The notes: generated from the sequence alone by a model not told the origin. A stretch of DNA of 46,499 nucleotides from Anaerorudis sp964444915 (GCA_964444915.1 CAYUIY010000003.1:1-46499); one strand, 5' to 3'. Shown: positions 25,498 through 34,902, counted from the stretch's first letter. Numbers and translations are program-made.

Positions 25498-27291
25498 TTA
25501 CATACGTTCCGGCACTTCGATCCCCAGCAGTGACATGCCTCTCTTTATGGTGGTGGCAATGTTCTTTGAAAGCATAAGGCGAAAATCGCGAAGTGCAGGA
25601 TTTTCTTCTCTCAGAATGGGGAAATCGTGGTAAAATTGGTTGTATTCTTTTGCCAGATCGTAAACGCAATTTGCAATAAGCGAAATGTTATATTCGTCGC
25701 CGGCTTGTTTTACTACGTTGGCAAATTCGGTAAGCAATTGCACTAATCCTTTCTCTTTTTCGGAAAGCGGAGCTGAGGTATCCAATTTTTCAGGGAATTC
25801 GATACCTTGTTCTGCTGCTTTACGCAGAACCGATTTGATGCGTGCATGGGTATATTGGATAAAAGGTCCGGTATTGCCGTCAAAATCGATGGATTCTTTG
25901 GGATTGAAAGTCATGTTCTTTTTAGGGTCGACTTTCAAAATAAAATATTTCAACGCTCCCATCCCGATCATGGTTACGATTTCTTCCGCTTCTTCCGGCG
26001 TGCATTCATCTAGTTTGCCAAGTTCTTGGGATATTTCGCGAGCGGTTTCGATCATTTCATCGATCAGATCATCGGCATCTACCACTGTACCTTCACGCGA
26101 TTTCATTTTCCCTTCAGGTAGTTCTACCATTCCATAGGAAAAATGCAGTAATCCTTTGCCAAATTTGAAACCGAGCATATCGAGCAGGATGGCAAGCACT
26201 TGAAAATGATAATTCTGCTCGTTGCCCACTACATAAATCATTTTATCGATGGGATAGTCGTCGAATCGGAGTTTGGCTGTGCCGATGTCTTGCGTGATAT
26301 ATACCGATGTTCCGTCGGCACGGAGCAGCAATTTGTGATCTAGCCCATATGAAGTGAGATCGGCCCATACCGATCCGTCTTCTTTCTGGTAAAAAATACC
26401 TTTTTTGAGCCCCTCTAAAACCATTTTTTTCCCAACCAGGTAGGTTTGCGATTCGTAGTAGATTTTGTCGAATGTGATGCCTAATCTTTTATAAGTTTCA
26501 TCAAAACCGGTATAGACCCATTCGTTCATCATTTTCCATAAGTTTACTACTTCGGGGTCGCCTGCTTCCCAGCGGCGCAACATTTCGCGTGCTTCCTGTA
26601 TAAGGGGCGATTTATCTTCGGCTTCTTCTTTTGACAAGCCTTGTCTCATGAGTTCTTCAACCTCGGCCTTGTAGTTTTTCTCGAAAAGTACGTAATAATC
26701 TCCTACCAGGTGATCGCCTTTTTTGCCCGATGATTGCGGTGTTTCGCCCTTTCCCCATTTTTTCCATGCAACCATCGATTTGCAAATATGAATTCCTCGA
26801 TCGTTTACGAGGTTAGTCTTTATAACCTTGATACCATTGGCTTTCAATATCTCGCTCAGTGAATGTCCCAGGAGGTTGTTGCGCACATGCCCCAGATGCA
26901 ATGGTTTGTTGGTGTTTGGTGAAGAATATTCTACCATGTAAAGCGGTGATTTGTCTGTTATGGGGGTGAATCCGAAATCCGGGGTATGATCGATTTTCGC
27001 GAGTTCATTTATCCACATGGACGAGGAAATACTTAGATTCAGGAAACCTTTAATGACATTAAATTCGCTGATAAACGGTAATTTATCGGATAAATAGCTA
27101 CCAATTTGGCGTGCAGTGTGTTCGGGATTTTTTTTCGATATTTTCAACAAAGGAAATGTTACAAGGGTGTAATGCCCTTTAAACTCTTTTTTTGTTTTTT
27201 GAAGTATGATCTCTGAAGGATCTACATCGGCTTTGTATAATTCTTTTATTGCTTCGATAATTTGTTCTTGAAGTTTGTCTTCGATATTCAT
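25498..27291 (-). CDS. argS: Arginine--tRNA ligase
   Basis: A 597-residue class I aminoacyl-tRNA synthetase charging tRNA-Arg. The N-terminal additional domain (about 1-100) precedes the catalytic Rossmann fold with VEYSSPNTNKPLHLGHVRNN, where HLGH (132-135) is the HIGH-type signature; the KMSKS equivalent appears as GKMKSREGTVV. The C-terminal helical DALR anticodon-binding domain includes GPFIQYTHARIKSVLRKA and ends in the family-typical LLGIEVPERM. Start set at ATG 27291 rather than 27303 because of the N-terminal MNIEDKL and the -7 box just upstream. Convergent with PUL2. Confidence 0.98.
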   Translation of the reverse strand: MNIEDKLQEQIIEAIKELYKADVDPSEIILQKTKKEFKGHYTLVTFPLLKISKKNPEHTARQIGSYLSDKLPFISEFNVIKGFLNLSISSSMWINELAKIDHTPDFGFTPITDKSPLYMVEYSSPNTNKPLHLGHVRNNLLGHSLSEILKANGIKVIKTNLVNDRGIHICKSMVAWKKWGKGETPQSSGKKGDHLVGDYYVLFEKNYKAEVEELMRQGLSKEEAEDKSPLIQEAREMLRRWEAGDPEVVNLWKMMNEWVYTGFDETYKRLGITFDKIYYESQTYLVGKKMVLEGLKKGIFYQKEDGSVWADLTSYGLDHKLLLRADGTSVYITQDIGTAKLRFDDYPIDKMIYVVGNEQNYHFQVLAILLDMLGFKFGKGLLHFSYGMVELPEGKMKSREGTVVDADDLIDEMIETAREISQELGKLDECTPEEAEEIVTMIGMGALKYFILKVDPKKNMTFNPKESIDFDGNTGPFIQYTHARIKSVLRKAAEQGIEFPEKLDTSAPLSEKEKGLVQLLTEFANVVKQAGDEYNISLIANCVYDLAKEYNQFYHDFPILREENPALRDFRLMLSKNIATTIKRGMSLLGIEVPERM

Positions 27292-27316
27292 AACCTTAAC
27301 CAACTGTTTTGAAGTG

Positions 27317-27324
27317 CAAAAGTA
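27317..27324 (-). promoter_or_regulatory. -7 promoter box of argS
   Basis: On the minus strand this is TACTTTTG, an exact TAnnTTTG match, 26 bp ahead of ATG 27291. A good -33 element is not visible. Confidence 0.45.
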
Positions 27325-27345
27325 GTAAAATTTTTTGTAGCGGTC

Positions 27346-30180
27346 TTATTTTACTGAAAGTGGTTCAGTGGATTTATCTACCAAATATACCAGCGATTTG
27401 TATGAAATGCCGCTATTGACAGATAACCCGATTTCGCATGTACGACTATTGGAATAGCCTTCCTTGGCATCGCCGATGCGGTGTTTTAATGGTGCTAATG
27501 CCGAATGGTTGAGCTCGGGATAAAAAAATCCACGATCGCCTGCCCATCCGCAACACGTAATGTCTTCGGGGACGATAACTTTTTCGGCACATAGCGATGC
27601 TACTTTTAGTAGTTTTTCTTCGAGTTGCATTTTTGTGGAGCTACACGTAATGTGCACAGCTATGGAGAGCGGTAGTTTGTTGAATCGAAGTCTTTCCAAA
27701 AGAAAATCGTGAATGAATTCCACTTGATCGTAAAGCTTTAGTCGAGGGTCGAGGGTTTCACGCATATGCAGCAGACACGGGCTCATGTCGCACACAATGG
27801 GTAATTGACCGTTGCGGCTGACTTTGAGCAGGGCTTCGCTGAGTTCGTTTTCCTTTTTTTGTGCTTGTTGTTTAAACCCTTTGCTGCTGAATGCCATGCC
27901 GCAACACAGACGGTCTTTCCCTTCGGGAATAATAACGGTGTAATTGGCTTTTTTCAGTAACGACAACATTTTTGAGGGCACGTCTTCACGGTCGTCGTAA
28001 CCGTATGCGGGTCCCCCCATCGACCGTGTGATACAAGATGGAAAATAAACCACTACGGGTGATTCGGCAGAAGTAGCGGGGAAAATGTTCCGTTCGATCT
28101 TCTTGCTTCCTGTTGGCACATAGCGCGTCCATAAAGGGAAAATACCGTCGCCTACTTTGTATAGTCCTTGGGTAATGCTTTCCATTTGGTTGTACCCGAT
28201 GATTTTTGCAATGGCGTGGGGCAGTTTCATCAGGTTGCGCAAGAACGAAGTGACGCTGCTCATGTGATTGGCAACCCAAGTAGCTATTTTGTTGGGTAGC
28301 TTTCCGTTATGCTGCCAACGTAGTTCTTTTATGAGTGTTCCTGTGTTGATACCCACCGGACATGCAATGCCGCAAAGTCCATCGGTTGCGCAGGTTTCGT
28401 CTAAGGGATACGATATCTTTTTTGCCAGTTCATGAATGGTTTTGGTTTTTGATTTTCTTGTCTGTGCGGTTTCAGCTAAATAGCGGTAGGCTACAATGCG
28501 TTGCCGCGGGGTGAACGTAAGGTTTTTCGAAGGGCATTGAATTTCGCAGAATCCGCATTCGATGCATTTATCGATAAGCGGGTTAGCTGCAGGGATATTT
28601 TTTAGGTTTTTAATAAAAACTTCCTTATCGTCGTTTATGATGACGCCGGGATTCAGGATAAAATTTGGGTCGAAGGCTTTTTTAATGCGCTTCATCAATG
28701 CATAGATTTCCGGCCCCCATTCCTTTTCAACAAAAGGGGCCATGTTTCTTCCCGTTCCGTGTTCGGCTTTAAGGCTTCCGTGATGTTTTGTAGCTACCAA
28801 ATCGGTCAACAAGTGCATGAACTGTGCATATTTTTGTACGCCTTCTTGCGTGTTAATGTCGGGGAATACGGTAAAATGTACATTACCATCCAGTAAATGT
28901 CCCCACATTACTGCATCGGCATAACCCGATTGTACGAGCAGATTGCGCACATCGGTAAGGGCATCGCCAAGGACTTCGGCTTCGAAGGCAATGTCTTCGA
29001 TAATGGATGCCGTGTTTTTTGGGCGACCGGCAGCGGCCGATGTGAACAGCCCGTTTCGGACGTTCCAGTAGGTAGTGTACTGATGGGTGTCGGTTGTAAA
29101 TTTTATTGGCAATAGGGTCTTAATGTGAGACAGTGCTGCCTCGATTTCTTGCATTTGACGTTGAAGGGTTTCTTCATCGTCTGCCGAAGTATCGATAAGA
29201 AGTGCGGCTGCATCTGCCGGCAGAGATTTCAGCTCAGGCGGCATACCTCCTTGATCTTCCACTGCGCGAAGTGCATTCCTGTCCATTAATTCTGCTGCAC
29301 TTACCGCACAGCTTCGCAATGGGATAATCGCCTCGCAAACATCTCTAAGATTGGGGAAATAGATCATGGCAGCAGCTTTGAGCGGTGCATCTTGAACAGT
29401 TTCGAATGTGGCTTGCGAAACAAAACCGAGCGTACCTTCCGATCCAATCATCAGATGCTGGATGATTTGGATGGGGTCATCAAAATCGATTAACGAGTTC
29501 ACACCGTAACCACATGTGTTCTTCAAGCGAAATTTTTCGGATATTTTGTTTTTTATTTTTTCGTTTTGAATGGCTTGATAACGCATTTCTTCTATTTCGG
29601 AAATCAACTCCGGGTGAGAATCGATAAAATTCTTGCAGCTTTCTATGTCGCCGGTATCGAGTAACGAGCCGTCGGCAAAAATGATGCGCATGGATTTTAT
29701 CGTATGATAGCAGTTGTGTTGTATGCCATAGCTCATGCCGCTAGAATTATTGGCGATAATTCCGCCAATTTTTGCCGAATCGATGGACGCCGGCTTAGGT
29801 CCCAATTTACGTTTGTAACGCATCAACATTCGATTTGCTGCTGTACCGGTGAGTCCGCATCCAAATGTGGCGGTATGGCCTTTATTGGCAATTGCTGAAA
29901 ATTCGAATCCTTGGCCGATTTCCATGAGAATAGAATCTGAAATGGTTTGGCCGCTTAGGCTGGTACCGGCTCCTTTAAACGTTACGGCCACTTTTTTCTT
30001 TGTGCAAAATTTCAACAATCGGATCACTTCGGTTTCCGAGTCGACTTTTACCACCACTTTTGGCGTAAGTCTATAAAGACCGGCATCGGTGCCTTTCACC
30101 AGTCGCGAAATTTCATCGGTAAAAATTCGGTCTTTAGGCAAAATTTTCTTTATGCTGGAGTATAATTGTTTGGTTGTCAT
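27346..30180 (-). CDS. FAD-linked oxidase / Fe-S oxidoreductase fusion (D-lactate or glycolate dehydrogenase type)
   Basis: A 944-residue cytoplasmic or membrane-associated dehydrogenase. The N-terminal PCMH-type FAD-binding domain (about 35-215; GAGTSLSGQTISDSILME and IGGIIANNSSGMSYG) is followed by a FAD-oxidase C-terminal domain (about 240-520; MWGHLLDGNVHF, LKAEHGTGRNMAPFVE), two 4Fe-4S motifs near residues 538-600 (CIECGFCEIQCPSK; CATDGLCGIACPVG), and a heterodisulfide-reductase-like CCG domain with CCGMAF near 758 and CCGWAGDRG near 876. This fusion oxidises 2-hydroxy acids, most often D-lactate, and passes electrons to quinone or another carrier. A TTG start at 30192 is possible, but ATG 30180 is better. 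It begins 8 bp after the preceding gene and is likely co-transcribed with it. Confidence 0.92.
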   Translation of the reverse strand: MTTKQLYSSIKKILPKDRIFTDEISRLVKGTDAGLYRLTPKVVVKVDSETEVIRLLKFCTKKKVAVTFKGAGTSLSGQTISDSILMEIGQGFEFSAIANKGHTATFGCGLTGTAANRMLMRYKRKLGPKPASIDSAKIGGIIANNSSGMSYGIQHNCYHTIKSMRIIFADGSLLDTGDIESCKNFIDSHPELISEIEEMRYQAIQNEKIKNKISEKFRLKNTCGYGVNSLIDFDDPIQIIQHLMIGSEGTLGFVSQATFETVQDAPLKAAAMIYFPNLRDVCEAIIPLRSCAVSAAELMDRNALRAVEDQGGMPPELKSLPADAAALLIDTSADDEETLQRQMQEIEAALSHIKTLLPIKFTTDTHQYTTYWNVRNGLFTSAAAGRPKNTASIIEDIAFEAEVLGDALTDVRNLLVQSGYADAVMWGHLLDGNVHFTVFPDINTQEGVQKYAQFMHLLTDLVATKHHGSLKAEHGTGRNMAPFVEKEWGPEIYALMKRIKKAFDPNFILNPGVIINDDKEVFIKNLKNIPAANPLIDKCIECGFCEIQCPSKNLTFTPRQRIVAYRYLAETAQTRKSKTKTIHELAKKISYPLDETCATDGLCGIACPVGINTGTLIKELRWQHNGKLPNKIATWVANHMSSVTSFLRNLMKLPHAIAKIIGYNQMESITQGLYKVGDGIFPLWTRYVPTGSKKIERNIFPATSAESPVVVYFPSCITRSMGGPAYGYDDREDVPSKMLSLLKKANYTVIIPEGKDRLCCGMAFSSKGFKQQAQKKENELSEALLKVSRNGQLPIVCDMSPCLLHMRETLDPRLKLYDQVEFIHDFLLERLRFNKLPLSIAVHITCSSTKMQLEEKLLKVASLCAEKVIVPEDITCCGWAGDRGFFYPELNHSALAPLKHRIGDAKEGYSNSRTCEIGLSVNSGISYKSLVYLVDKSTEPLSVK

Positions 30181-30188
30181 TGGTTTTT

Positions 30189-31397
30189 TCAATAACGATA
30201 AAAATTGTATACTTTTTTATTTAGATGATCATAATACTTTTCGATTTCCGATGCATGGGGAGGAGTTTTCCTCCATACGGCAAGTTTTTCGTCTGTTAGC
30301 ATAAAAATTTCTTTTTCCAACGGTTCGATGCGTTGGATGTATCCCGTTTTTTCCGGATTAACCAATTGGTTCATTTTTAGGTAATGATATCCTTCGGGAT
30401 TATTGATGGGGTAACATGCTTTTTTCCATTCCAACGCATATTCGTTCAACGGGCTATTTTTTACTCGTGCGTCATACTGCAGAATTTTCGGTATATTTTC
30501 GTTTCCGTGAAGCCATAAAGGCATGGCTACGGTTGTCGCCGGGTAACCAATAAGTGCCCAAATGGTGGTCATATCGGGAAATTCTTCCGGTTTGACGCTC
30601 TGAATAACAAGTGCCGACACCGAACTGTGACGCGTGATGAAATCGTCTGACGCAACAAACTCGGTTTCGGGTCGACTTGTTTCGTATTTTTTGCGATAAT
30701 CGATTCCAAAAACCGGATGATAAAAACATCGCGAAAACTTCTGTATAACTGTTCGATAATTGAGTTTATTCTTTTTTGCAGCCTCGCTGAATATTTTTTC
30801 TGCAGTTTGTCTACGGATAGCACCGCGTTTTTCTGCATTTACACCTGTTTCGGAATAGTTTGTTCGAATAATGTAACCATTTGGGGCAATTTGGGGATTA
30901 TTTGCATCGAATTTTGTCCATTTCCAATTATCTACTTCGTAAAAGGCAATGCCGCCTTTGGCATCCATTACGCCAAAATTTGCTGCTATTCCCCGGGGTT
31001 TGGGATATGTTTCGAGCAATTGTTCAAAATCTTCCAGCGAAGCGCAGGTTTGTAAGGCTAGTTTCATGAAAATGCCTTCTTGGTCTTTCAAGGGTGTGGT
31101 GTCTCCTATGTTTACGTTATAAGAAGCGCTGTTCATAATGGCAAATCCTGCGCTGTTGGTCCCTGCCCACACGTTTTCTCCTTTTATGTCGGTTGAATTT
31201 ACCAGCCCGATGTAAGGGTATATCCCATCGGTAAAGTAGCGCATACTGTTTTTATGTTCATCCGAATCGCGATGTTTCCAAATTATACTTCTCCCATCGG
31301 CGGTATAGTTACCTGATATTACAGCAGTAGTACAAGCTTTGTTGTAATTACACAATATGCTGAAAAACAGAGTGAAAATCAGGAAGATTTTTTTCAT
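30189..31397 (-). CDS. Secreted Ntn hydrolase (C45 / acyl-transferase-like)
   Basis: A 402-residue exported hydrolase. A signal peptide (MKKIFLIFTLFFSIL) is followed by NKA and then CTTAVISG; cleavage before Cys22 would expose the N-terminal nucleophile cysteine typical of the penicillin V acylase / choloylglycine hydrolase / C45 peptidase superfamily. Further family-like segments are RSIIWKHRDSDEHKN, VWAGTNSAGFAIMNSASYN and ANFGVMDAKGGIAFYEVD. It should cleave an amide bond, but the substrate cannot be told. The ATG at 31397 is chosen because a start at 31445 puts residues ahead of the signal. It lies immediately upstream of the FAD/Fe-S gene, with only 8 bp between. Confidence 0.8.
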   Translation of the reverse strand: MKKIFLIFTLFFSILCNYNKACTTAVISGNYTADGRSIIWKHRDSDEHKNSMRYFTDGIYPYIGLVNSTDIKGENVWAGTNSAGFAIMNSASYNVNIGDTTPLKDQEGIFMKLALQTCASLEDFEQLLETYPKPRGIAANFGVMDAKGGIAFYEVDNWKWTKFDANNPQIAPNGYIIRTNYSETGVNAEKRGAIRRQTAEKIFSEAAKKNKLNYRTVIQKFSRCFYHPVFGIDYRKKYETSRPETEFVASDDFITRHSSVSALVIQSVKPEEFPDMTTIWALIGYPATTVAMPLWLHGNENIPKILQYDARVKNSPLNEYALEWKKACYPINNPEGYHYLKMNQLVNPEKTGYIQRIEPLEKEIFMLTDEKLAVWRKTPPHASEIEKYYDHLNKKVYNFYRY

Positions 31398-31433
31398 ATA
31401 GTTGGGATTAAATTTTTGGTAAAGATAATAAAA

Positions 31434-31460
31434 TAAAGCTGTCATTAAAGGCAGCTTTTA
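31434..31460 (-). promoter_or_regulatory. Hairpin in the leader of the Ntn hydrolase gene
   Basis: AAAGCTG (31435-31441) pairs with CAGCTTT (31452-31458); on the minus strand the stem is followed by ATTTTATT. It lies about 37 bp ahead of the hydrolase start and could be a second terminator for the upstream gene or an attenuator. Confidence 0.4.
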
Positions 31461-31500
31461 AAAAACTTCAGGGTTAAAGTTAAATCACAGAGTGATTTTA

Positions 31501-31540
31501 AAAAAACCTATCTTCTTTTTCTCAGAAGATAGGGAAATTT
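31501..31540 (-). terminator. Terminator behind the winged-helix gene
   Basis: CCTATCTTCT (31507-31516) and AGAAGATAGG (31524-31533) make a perfect 10-bp stem with a 7-nt loop; on the minus strand a run of T follows. It lies 30 bp beyond the winged-helix stop codon. Confidence 0.88.
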
Positions 31541-31563
31541 TTTAATAAGGGATACAGGGCCGG

Positions 31564-31776
31564 CTATTTCAAACTAACATATAGTTCCTTTCCGTTTTCT
31601 TCTTCTTCGAAACACAATTTTCCTTCTCTTGCCAGCCACCCTAATGCGGCATACAGGTCTTTTTCTCTTAATTTTATAGCTTTTCTCAGGTCTTTTACGT
31701 TTTGGCGCCCGGATGCATTAAGTTGGGTCCAGACTTTACCTGCATTCATTCCAATTATTTCTTCCATGATCTTCAT
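31564..31776 (-). CDS. Small winged-helix DNA-binding protein (DUF2582-like)
   Basis: A 70-residue protein with the fold of a lone winged helix: VWTQLNASGRQNVKDLRKAI, then LREKDLYAALGWLAREGKLCFEEE, and a final beta wing KELYVSL. Such proteins are common, highly expressed and poorly understood in Bacteroidota; DNA binding is inferred from the fold. It stands alone between its own promoter box and terminator. Confidence 0.85.
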   Translation of the reverse strand: MKIMEEIIGMNAGKVWTQLNASGRQNVKDLRKAIKLREKDLYAALGWLAREGKLCFEEEENGKELYVSLK

Positions 31777-31805
31777 TAGTTATATGGGTTATTTTTTAAC
31801 AAAGG

Positions 31806-31813
31806 CAAAGTTA
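31806..31813 (-). promoter_or_regulatory. -7 promoter box of the winged-helix gene
   Basis: TAACTTTG on the minus strand, exact TAnnTTTG, 30 bp ahead of the ATG. An upstream TTTG exists at 31837-31840 but with 23-bp spacing, longer than usual. The rest of 31814-31996 shows no gene. Confidence 0.5.
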
Positions 31814-31996
31814 CATTTTAAATCTAAAAATAAAAACAAAATCCTTTTTAGAGGTTGATTTTTTGGCTGTTCTTTAGGCAGCTTTTTTGTGGCTATTTTT
31901 TTGTTGACACAAATTGATCCGGTAAAATATCGAACTACTGCCAGATTTGTACATTATGCTCGAGAGGGGGTAAAAACGATCATAGGTAAATATGCT

Positions 31997-32584
31997 TCAT
32001 TCCTTGATGGGACCGAGTTGTTTCAGCAAATTTGAAACCTGAAGGATTAATGGATGTTTTTCATCATTATAAATAACGAAATCGGCCATTTTTATTTTTT
32101 CTTCACCGGGAATTTGATTTTTTTCGCGTTCTTTGATTTTCTCTATCGGTACATTGTCTCGTTGCGAAGCACGAGCAATTCTAAGTTCTAGTGGTGCATA
32201 AACTGTAATAGTTTTATCGACATAGTGGTGAAAATTTCCCTCGAAAAGTACGGCGGCCTCCAGGGCTACTATCGGATAGTTGTTTTTTGATGCTGCCCAT
32301 ACGGCAAAGTCTTTTGCTACTTCGGGGTGAATAATGGAATTGGCTAAGGATAGTTTTTCGGGGTCATTGAAGATGAGTTGAGCAAACTTGTTTTTGTCGA
32401 GTTTGTTCCCAACGTAAATTTCTTTTCCGAAATGATGAATAAGTTTTTCATGTATCACCGGAGAAGAATCGTTTAATCTTTTAGCCTCTTTGTCGGCATT
32501 GTAAACCGGAATCCCATGAATTTTGAGCAATTCGCACACGACCGATTTGCCGCTGCCGATGTTTCCTGTAACTCCGATTTTCAT
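31997..32584 (-). CDS. coaE: Dephospho-CoA kinase
   Basis: A 195-residue cytosolic kinase adding the 3'-phosphate to dephospho-CoA, the last step of coenzyme A synthesis. The P-loop GVTGNIGSGKS lies at the N-terminus (MKIGVTGN), followed by the CoA-binding part with NADKEAKRLN and the lid region RASQRDNV. An ATG at 32584 is preferred to the GTG one codon earlier. It is the last gene of the nusB-yajC-ybbR-coaE operon, 15 bp after the YbbR gene. Confidence 0.97.
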   Translation of the reverse strand: MKIGVTGNIGSGKSVVCELLKIHGIPVYNADKEAKRLNDSSPVIHEKLIHHFGKEIYVGNKLDKNKFAQLIFNDPEKLSLANSIIHPEVAKDFAVWAASKNNYPIVALEAAVLFEGNFHHYVDKTITVYAPLELRIARASQRDNVPIEKIKEREKNQIPGEEKIKMADFVIYNDEKHPLILQVSNLLKQLGPIKE

Positions 32585-32599
32585 CACGATCTCAACGTA

Positions 32600-33586
32600 T
32601 TATTCTTGTTTCTCGAAAAGAAATTCCACTATCGAAGGAGATAAACGAGGATTGAGAATAGAGGGCGGGCTTTTTGTTAGGTTTACTTCTATTTTTCCTT
32701 CTTGGTTCGATTTGAGCTCATTATAGTCGAGATCTATTTCAAAATCTTCAGGAGTAATCGTGTTGTATTCTTCTAATGTCACGGAAAAAGTCACATTGAT
32801 ATGGGAAGGGAAAAATTTCACATCAAGATTTTTCGGCAAATTGGAACAAGTGATAGGGATTTCAAAATTTTTCTCGGTATATTCCTTGATATGAATTAGA
32901 ATATCGATTTCTTGTGGAACAAATTTTATACCCTCAATCTTTTTAATTTTTACTTTAAATTGTGAAGTAGCTTTTAGATTCTCAAAAACGGTATATTCGG
33001 TAATGGCTTGATTTAATTGAGCCAATTGTTTTTTTGATGCATAGGCGGTTACGGTTTTAGGAATTAAAGTAATGCTGTCGATGACTAGATTGCCTCCGGA
33101 TGTAGTAATCTCTCCGTCGAAAACCACAGGCAATTTTTTGCTTTCGAGTTTTGATGCACCTAGCGAAATAATGGCCGGAGAATAGCTCAATAGCTGAGTA
33201 GTGGGTGCTAATTGAGTGCGGATGAGCTGAATAAGCTGATTGCCTTGAATGGCGTCTATGTTGTTCTCTTTAAATTCAATTATATTGATCTCTATGGAAT
33301 CTTTTTTTGACAGATCGTATTTGAATATTTGATAACCATTGTCTGCAACTCTGATCTCGATATATTCAGGCAGAGGCTCATCGAAAACAATGTCTTCCGG
33401 TATATTGGTATATTTAAGAGGAATACGATAAGTGCCTTCGATATGGCGTTGAGAATAAAGCATTAGCCAAAAAATAAACGAAAGCAGTAAAAAAAATAAA
33501 AATGTGAACAAATTTTTCCACGGGAATGTAGAAAAAAATGTTCGCACTTTTTGTCTTAAATTATTGATGGATGTTTTAAGATCCAT
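32600..33586 (-). CDS. YbbR-domain membrane protein
   Basis: A 328-residue protein with a short cytoplasmic N-terminus, one membrane segment (about 28-46, LFTFLFFLLLSFIFWLML) and an extracytoplasmic region of repeated YbbR-like beta domains (for example IPLKYTNIPEDIVFDEPLPE and IPITCSNLPKNLDVKFFPSH). YbbR proteins in other phyla partner a diadenylate cyclase; here the gene sits between yajC and coaE, the usual Bacteroidota order, and its role is unproven. It starts 23 bp after yajC. Confidence 0.88.
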   Translation of the reverse strand: MDLKTSINNLRQKVRTFFSTFPWKNLFTFLFFLLLSFIFWLMLYSQRHIEGTYRIPLKYTNIPEDIVFDEPLPEYIEIRVADNGYQIFKYDLSKKDSIEINIIEFKENNIDAIQGNQLIQLIRTQLAPTTQLLSYSPAIISLGASKLESKKLPVVFDGEITTSGGNLVIDSITLIPKTVTAYASKKQLAQLNQAITEYTVFENLKATSQFKVKIKKIEGIKFVPQEIDILIHIKEYTEKNFEIPITCSNLPKNLDVKFFPSHINVTFSVTLEEYNTITPEDFEIDLDYNELKSNQEGKIEVNLTKSPPSILNPRLSPSIVEFLFEKQE

Positions 33587-33609
33587 GTCTGTTTAGGATA
33601 AAAAAACAA

Positions 33610-33927
33610 TCAATTGGCGTTCATATCAGAAGGGTTAGCATATACTGATCCTTTTTCGACTTTTATTTTTACACCATCAGCAACTTCTATCAAAAAATAA
33701 GTGTCACCTACTTCTTTTACGCGTCCGTGGATTCCTCCTGCTGTGACTACTTTATCTCCCGGCTTTAATGCCTCGCGTGTTTTTTGAAGCTCTTTTTGTT
33801 TTTTCTGTTGGGGACGAATCATGAAAAAATAAAAAACAGCAATGATGGCTATCATCATAATCAGGGTCATGCCCATTCCTCCTCCCCCTCCGTTTGTGGC
33901 CGGTGCAGCTTGTAATAAACTATTCAT
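33610..33927 (-). CDS. yajC: Preprotein translocase subunit YajC
   Basis: A 105-residue Sec accessory subunit. A Gly-rich N-terminus (GGGGGMGM) precedes one membrane segment (about 20-37, ending FFMIRPQQKKQKE, the family hallmark) and a cytoplasmic domain with LKPGDKVVTAGGIHGRVKEV. It acts with SecDF at the Sec translocon. Second gene of the nusB operon. Confidence 0.97.
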   Translation of the reverse strand: MNSLLQAAPATNGGGGGMGMTLIMMIAIIAVFYFFMIRPQQKKQKELQKTREALKPGDKVVTAGGIHGRVKEVGDTYFLIEVADGVKIKVEKGSVYANPSDMNAN

Positions 33928-33951
33928 ACGAAAATAAAATTTAATGGTTTA

Positions 33952-34878
33952 TTAATGTTTAAAAATCAGATTATCTTTTTTTATTTCATTTACAATAGCA
34001 TCCAGAATTCCGTTTACAAAACTTCCACTTTTGGGTGTACTGTATGCTTTTGCAATCTCGATATATTCGTTGAGTGTGACGCGGGTTGGGATGGATTCAA
34101 AAGAAAATATCTCGGCAACCGCCACTTGCATAATAATCATATCCATAAATGCAATACGATCCAAATCCCATTTATCGATGTGTTTTTCGATTAAACTTCG
34201 ATATTTCTTTTCGTTTAAAATAGTTTCGTCCAGTAATTTCAAAGCGTATTGTTTGTCCTCTTCATCTTTGAACATGGGCAATAGGGGTTGATCTGCTCCT
34301 TTTTCTTCCGAAAATTTCCTGATGGTTTTCAAAACAAAGGTTTGGACAATTTCTATATCGTCGTTCCAGTAAATGCTTTCATCTTCCAGAATTTCATCTA
34401 ATTCCTCGTTGGTATAAATAAATTGTTTGAATGTTTTTCGCCAAAATTCGCGATCATCAGTATAAGTCGGATTCTCTATCTCGGCATAGGTTTTATATGT
34501 TTCGGATTCTAATATTTTGTCGAGCAGATTTTTAACGAAATTCTCGTTTGCCTCCCAAGACATGGGGCGTTCATTGAGATAATGACGAAACTGTTTATTA
34601 TTTTTGAGCTGATGAATAAATTTATTATTAATCAGGTGGGTATTTGGATGTAAATCTTCTTCCGATGGTAGGAATTTATTTTTTTTGGTTTCGATTCGGT
34701 TTTCATACATATCGGTGAGTGTCACCATTAATAGGAGCAAGTAATAATAAAGATCATATGATTTTTGAAAACCAAACAAGAGCTCTTTTTCGGCATTTCT
34801 CAGACTGTTATTCGAATTCTGATACCATGCATAAACAATCTGTACTATTCTGATGCGAATTAATTCTCGATTAATCAT
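33952..34878 (-). CDS. nusB: Transcription antitermination factor NusB (long Bacteroidota form)
   Basis: A 308-residue protein, about twice the length of the usual ~140-residue NusB because of an inserted/extended N-terminal half, as in other Bacteroidota. It starts INRELIRIRIVQIVYAWYQN; the NusB core is in the C-terminal half (WDLDRIAFMDMIIMQVAVAE and PTRVTLNEYIEIAKAYSTPKSGSFVNGILDAI). It joins the boxA-binding complex that supports rRNA transcription. ATG 34878 is used; the upstream ATG at 34989 lies beyond the promoter box. First gene of the operon. Confidence 0.96.
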   Translation of the reverse strand: MINRELIRIRIVQIVYAWYQNSNNSLRNAEKELLFGFQKSYDLYYYLLLLMVTLTDMYENRIETKKNKFLPSEEDLHPNTHLINNKFIHQLKNNKQFRHYLNERPMSWEANENFVKNLLDKILESETYKTYAEIENPTYTDDREFWRKTFKQFIYTNEELDEILEDESIYWNDDIEIVQTFVLKTIRKFSEEKGADQPLLPMFKDEEDKQYALKLLDETILNEKKYRSLIEKHIDKWDLDRIAFMDMIIMQVAVAEIFSFESIPTRVTLNEYIEIAKAYSTPKSGSFVNGILDAIVNEIKKDNLIFKH

Positions 34879-34902
34879 TGTTGGAATGAACTTTTTACAC
34901 TG

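Noticed and set aside
31863..31890. Plus-strand hairpin GCTG...CAGC followed by six T residues
   Set aside because: The stem is only 4-5 bp and no plus-strand gene ends there, so a terminator call is not supported.
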